64,000 nucleotides of DNA from Paracoccus marinus. GTDB taxonomy: Bacteria > Pseudomonadota > Alphaproteobacteria > Rhodobacterales > Rhodobacteraceae. This document shows, piece by piece, positions 60,502 to 64,000 of this stretch (position 1 is the stretch's first letter; each line of letters opens with the position of its first letter). The notes below the pieces were generated by a model. That model saw nothing but the letters and a program-made list of their open reading frames with translations, searched no databases and was not told the DNA's origin. The DNA lies in assembly GCF_007018965.1 (NCBI RefSeq), contig NZ_VJYZ01000010.1, positions 248,001-312,000 of the forward strand, read 5' to 3'. The translations under genes were made by a program, and so were the position numbers.

Positions 60502-63500
60502 TCACTCCGCCGGCACCGCCGCCAGATCGCCGGTCTCATCCAGCGGGTGCTTCAGGTGCGCCAGCATCTCGACCGGGCAGACCTGCAGGAACGCGGCGCG
60601 GGTGCGGGGCCAGTCCTGCAGGATCTCTGTCGCCCGTGCGCTGCCGGTTTCCGCCGCGTGGCGCTCGACCAGCGCGCGCAGCTGGTCTTCCCAGAAGGTC
60701 TGCGTCACCGGGCAGGTGACCAGCGTTTCCATGTTCAGGTGCTTTGCCGCCACGCCCTCGGGGTCGTAGATATAGGCCATGCCGCCCGTCATGCCGGCGC
60801 CGAAGTTGGTGCCGATGGACCCCAGGATCACCGCGACGCCGCCGGTCATGTATTCGCAGCCGTTGGTCCCGCAGCCCTCGATCACCACCTTCGCGCCCGA
60901 GTTCCGCACCGCGAAACGTTCGCCCGCGCGCCCCGCGGCGAACAGGTGGCCGGCGGTCGCGCCGTAAAGGACGGTGTTGCCGATGATGACGTTGTCGGCG
61001 GCGACCAGCGGGCTGCCCATCGGCGGCTTCACCACGATGATGCCGCCCGACAGACCCTTGCCGACATAGTCGTTGGCGTCGCCCGTCACCTCGATCTTCA
61101 GGCCCGGCGCGGCAAACGCCCCCAGCGACTGCCCGGCGCTGCCCGTCAGGCGCAGCGTCAGGTGGTCGGGCTGCAGCGTGTTCCGCATCCCGTATTTCTG
61201 GACGATCAGCGAACTGGTGCGGGTGCCGATGGTGCGGTGGGTGTTCCGCACGGCATAGGACAGCTGCATCTTCTCGCCGTCCTCGAAGAAGCGGGCGGCG
61301 TCGCGGGCTATCTCGGCGTCCAGCGTGTCGAGGACGGCGTTGCGGGGCCGCGAGCGGTCGTAGACGATCTTGTCCGCGCCATCGACGGTGATGAGCAGCG
61401 GGTTCAGGTCGAGGTCGTCCAGATGCGCCGACCCCCGGCTGACCTGCGTCAGCAGGTCGGCGCGCCCGATCACCTCGTCGATGGACCGCGCCCCGATCGA
61501 GGCGAGGATTTCCCGCACCTCCTGCGCGTAGAAGGTGATGAGGTTCACGACCTTGTCGGCCGAGCCGGTGAACATCGCGCGCAGGCGTTCGTCCTGCGTG
61601 CAGACGCCGACCGGGCAGGTGTTCGACTGGCACTGGCGGACCATGATGCAGCCCATCGCGATCAGGGCGGCGGTGCCGATGCCGTATTCCTCGGCCCCCA
61701 TCATCGCGGCCATGACGATGTCGCGGCCCGTCCGCAGCCCGCCATCGGTCCGCAGCGTGACGCGGTCGCGCAGGCGGTTCATGGCAAGGACCTGGTGCGC
61801 CTCGGTCAAGCCCATTTCCCAGGGCAGGCCCGCGAATTTGATGGACGTGGCGGGCGACGCGCCGGTGCCGCCGTTGTGGCCGGAAATCAGGATGATGTCG
61901 GCCTTGGCCTTGGCCACCCCGGCGGCGATGGTGCCGACGCCCGACCCGGCCACCAGCTTGACCGTGATCTTGGCGCGCGGGTTGATCTGCTTGAGGTCGT
62001 AGATCAGCTGCGCGAGATCCTCGATCGAATAGATGTCGTGGTGCGGCGGCGGCGAGATCAGCGTGACGCCCGGCGTCGAATGGCGCAGCCGCGCGATCAG
62101 GCTCGTGACCTTCATGCCCGGCAGCTGCCCGCCCTCGCCGGGTTTCGCGCCCTGCGCGACCTTGATCTCCAGCTCCTCGCAGGCGTTGAGGTATTCCGCC
62201 GTGACGCCGAAGCGGCCCGACGCGACCTGCTTGATCTTGGCCGACGGGTTGTCGCCGTTGGGTAGCGGCGCGTGGTGGGCCGGGTCCTCGCCGCCCTCGC
62301 CGCTGTCGGACTTGGCGCCGATGCGGTTCATGGCGATGTTCAGCGTCATGTGCGCTTCCGGGCTGAGCGCCCCCAGGCTCATCCCCGGGGTCACGAAGCG
62401 CTTGCGGATCGAGGTGATCGATTCCACCTCCTCGATCGGGACCGGCTTGCCCAAGGGCTTGATGTCGAGAAGGTCGCGGATGTGGATCGGCGGGTTCGCC
62501 CGGATCGCGGCCGAGAACTGCTTCCACACCTCGTAGGACGCCTTTTCGCACGCGACCTGCAGCAGCCGCATGGTGCCCGCTTCCCAGGCGTGCTTTTCGC
62601 CGGACCGGCGGGCCTTGTAGAAGCCGCCGATCGGCAGCAGGTCCGCGGCCTGGGTGAAGGCCTGCGCGTGGACCTGTTCCAGCTTGCGCTGGATGCCGAT
62701 CAGGCCGATCCCGGAGATCCGGCTTTGCATGCCGGGGAAGTATTCGGCGACCATCGCGCGGCTCAGGCCCACCGCCTCGAAGTTCAGGCCGCCGCGATAG
62801 GACGACAGGACGGAAATCCCCATCTTCGCCATGATCTTCAAGAGCCCCGCGTCGATCGCGTCGCGGTACCGGCGCATCGCGGTGACAAGATCGCTGTCGA
62901 GCAACCCGCGCCCGATCCGGTCGGCGATGCTGTCCTGCGCGAGATAGGGGTTCACCGTCGTCGCGCCGCAGCCGATCAGCACCGCGAAGTCGTGCGGGTC
63001 CACCGCCTCGGACGAGCGGACGTTGATCGAACAGAAGGTCCGAAGGCCCTTGCGGGTCAGCCATGAATGGATCGCGCTGGTCGCCAGCACCATCGGAATG
63101 CCGATCCGGCCCTCGCCCAGCGCCTCGTCGGTCAGCACGATCTGGCCCGCGCCCGACCGCACCGCGTCCTCGGCCTCGGCCCGGATGCGGTTCAGCGATT
63201 GCTGCAGCGCGTCGGGCCCCTGCCCGAAGGTGCAGTCGATGCGCGTCACCTGCTCGGCAAAGGCCGCCATCAGCTCCTCGAACTCGGCATTGGCGAGGAA
63301 CGGGGTTTCCAGCATCGTGATCTCGGTCTGGGCCGAGCTTTCATCCAGCACGTTCTTGAGGTTGCCGAACCGGGTCTTGAGGCTCATCACCCGGCTTTCG
63401 CGCAGGCTGTCGATGGGCGGGTTGGTGACCTGGCTGAAGTTCTGGCGGAAGAAGTGGCTGAGCGGGCGGTACTGCCGCGACAGGACGGCCGGCGGCGTGT

Positions 63501-64000
63501 CGTCGCCCATCGAGGCGAGCGTTTCCTTCCCGTCCTCGGCCATCGGGGCGAGGATGGTTTCCAGTTGCTCGACGCTGTAGCCGGCGGCGATCTGGCGGCG
63601 ACGCAGGGTCTCGCCGGTGAAGGACACCGTTTCCGGCAGCTCCCGCATCTGCGCGGACAGCTGGACGACCTTCTGCACCCATTCGCCGAAGGGCTGGGCG
63701 GCGGCGAGTTTGTCCTTGATCTCGCGGTCGTGGTAAAGCCGCCCCTCGGCCATATCGACGGCGATCATCTGCCCCGGCCCCAGCGCGCCCTTTTCGCGGA
63801 CGGAGGTCTCGTCCACCGGGACCATGCCCACTTCGGAGCCTGCGACCAGCAGCCCGTCGCCGGTGACGACATAGCGCATGGGGCGCAGCCCGTTGCGGTC
63901 AAGGCCGCCGCAGACCCAGCGCCCGTCGGTCATGGCCAGCGCGGCGGGGCCGTCCCACGGCTCCATCACGGCGTTGCAATAGGCGTACATGTCGGCCCAG
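60502..64000 (-). CDS. gltB: Glutamate synthase (NADPH) large subunit, partial
   Basis: This is most of the large subunit of glutamate synthase, which makes two glutamates from glutamine and 2-oxoglutarate. The start lies beyond the window, and about 1166 of ~1500 residues are visible, lacking most of the N-terminal Ntn amidotransferase domain. Present are the end of that domain (DRNGLRPMRYVVTGDGLLVA), the central domain and the FMN barrel (HDIYSIEDLAQLIYDLKQIN and ILISGHNGGTGASP). The [3Fe-4S] ligands are in CIMVRQCQSNTCPVGVC, and the C-terminal GxGxG beta-helix has GFLNxxG-like repeats (VVIEGCGTNGCEYMTGG). The small subunit gltD is not visible downstream here; toxin genes follow. Confidence 0.96.
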   Translation of the reverse strand, partial: WADMYAYCNAVMEPWDGPAALAMTDGRWVCGGLDRNGLRPMRYVVTGDGLLVAGSEVGMVPVDETSVREKGALGPGQMIAVDMAEGRLYHDREIKDKLAAAQPFGEWVQKVVQLSAQMRELPETVSFTGETLRRRQIAAGYSVEQLETILAPMAEDGKETLASMGDDTPPAVLSRQYRPLSHFFRQNFSQVTNPPIDSLRESRVMSLKTRFGNLKNVLDESSAQTEITMLETPFLANAEFEELMAAFAEQVTRIDCTFGQGPDALQQSLNRIRAEAEDAVRSGAGQIVLTDEALGEGRIGIPMVLATSAIHSWLTRKGLRTFCSINVRSSEAVDPHDFAVLIGCGATTVNPYLAQDSIADRIGRGLLDSDLVTAMRRYRDAIDAGLLKIMAKMGISVLSSYRGGLNFEAVGLSRAMVAEYFPGMQSRISGIGLIGIQRKLEQVHAQAFTQAADLLPIGGFYKARRSGEKHAWEAGTMRLLQVACEKASYEVWKQFSAAIRANPPIHIRDLLDIKPLGKPVPIEEVESITSIRKRFVTPGMSLGALSPEAHMTLNIAMNRIGAKSDSGEGGEDPAHHAPLPNGDNPSAKIKQVASGRFGVTAEYLNACEELEIKVAQGAKPGEGGQLPGMKVTSLIARLRHSTPGVTLISPPPHHDIYSIEDLAQLIYDLKQINPRAKITVKLVAGSGVGTIAAGVAKAKADIILISGHNGGTGASPATSIKFAGLPWEMGLTEAHQVLAMNRLRDRVTLRTDGGLRTGRDIVMAAMMGAEEYGIGTAALIAMGCIMVRQCQSNTCPVGVCTQDERLRAMFTGSADKVVNLITFYAQEVREILASIGARSIDEVIGRADLLTQVSRGSAHLDDLDLNPLLITVDGADKIVYDRSRPRNAVLDTLDAEIARDAARFFEDGEKMQLSYAVRNTHRTIGTRTSSLIVQKYGMRNTLQPDHLTLRLTGSAGQSLGAFAAPGLKIEVTGDANDYVGKGLSGGIIVVKPPMGSPLVAADNVIIGNTVLYGATAGHLFAAGRAGERFAVRNSGAKVVIEGCGTNGCEYMTGGVAVILGSIGTNFGAGMTGGMAYIYDPEGVAAKHLNMETLVTCPVTQTFWEDQLRALVERHAAETGSARATEILQDWPRTRAAFLQVCPVEMLAHLKHPLDETGDLAAVPAE

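Noticed and set aside
60547..62265. Long plus-strand frames opposite gltB
   Set aside because: gltB is conserved along the whole region. The plus-strand products show no recognisable motifs.

Overview
The window looks like chromosomal DNA from a high-GC alphaproteobacterium of the Rhodobacteraceae, most like Paracoccus. The best evidence is the fbcFBC (petABC) operon. The Rieske protein has the Paracoccus-type N-terminus and Tat signal, and cytochrome c1 carries the long Ala/Pro/acidic insert known from Paracoccus. A COQ9-type ubiquinone gene, a TrcR-type (DUF1013) cell-cycle regulator and an ald gene divergent from an Lrp regulator fit the same group. This assignment comes from reading the proteins, not from a database search. 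I saw no tRNA, rRNA, CRISPR array, transposase or phage gene.

Layout. 1-4.9 kb: the end of pheS, a lower-GC secreted Gly/Ala-rich protein of unknown function, pheT, a glutathione transferase and mscL. 5-10.8 kb: ald/lrp, a small NTF2-like protein, rpsU, coq9 with a quinone reductase, a MerR regulator facing a small membrane protein, and a secreted RNase T2. 10.9-17.1 kb: trcR, a pyruvyltransferase-like gene coupled to a two-domain glycosyltransferase, and mutS. 17.3-20.4 kb: an FAH-family hydratase carrying a signal peptide, and a cystine-type ABC transporter. 20.5-26.5 kb: an HD-type protein, trhO, and an NAD cluster (pncA-pncB, an unknown gene, nadE facing them). 26.6-32.2 kb: a secreted 18-repeat MORN protein and fbcFBC. 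32.3-41.9 kb: ribokinase-like kinase, S49 peptidase, PTR1/FolM-like reductase, an AT-rich intergenic region rich in dyads and DnaA-box-like sites, uvrC, radC, dnaJ, dnaK (sigma-32-like promoter) and alkB.

41.9-53.3 kb is a surface-glycan region. It holds a lone KpsM/Wzm-like export permease, cysQ, kdsB, a GT2, galU, galE, a GT4, a GT92-like enzyme, a GT14 (Branch) enzyme and a tandem sulfotransferase. Sugar activation, four glycosyltransferases, sulfation and PAP recycling together suggest a sulfated, possibly Kdo-linked capsule or LPS decoration.

53.3-57.5 kb holds housekeeping genes: an EamA transporter, queG, a glutathione transferase, mtgA and a DUF1269 protein. 57.6-60.4 kb is the most unusual part, a polymorphic toxin-immunity array. 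A 367-residue toxin with a C-terminal His-metal nuclease-like domain is followed by an immunity gene, a second toxin tail lacking the catalytic motif, and two more immunity paralogues. The two toxin-tail/immunity pairs are recent tandem duplicates at DNA level. The window ends inside gltB.
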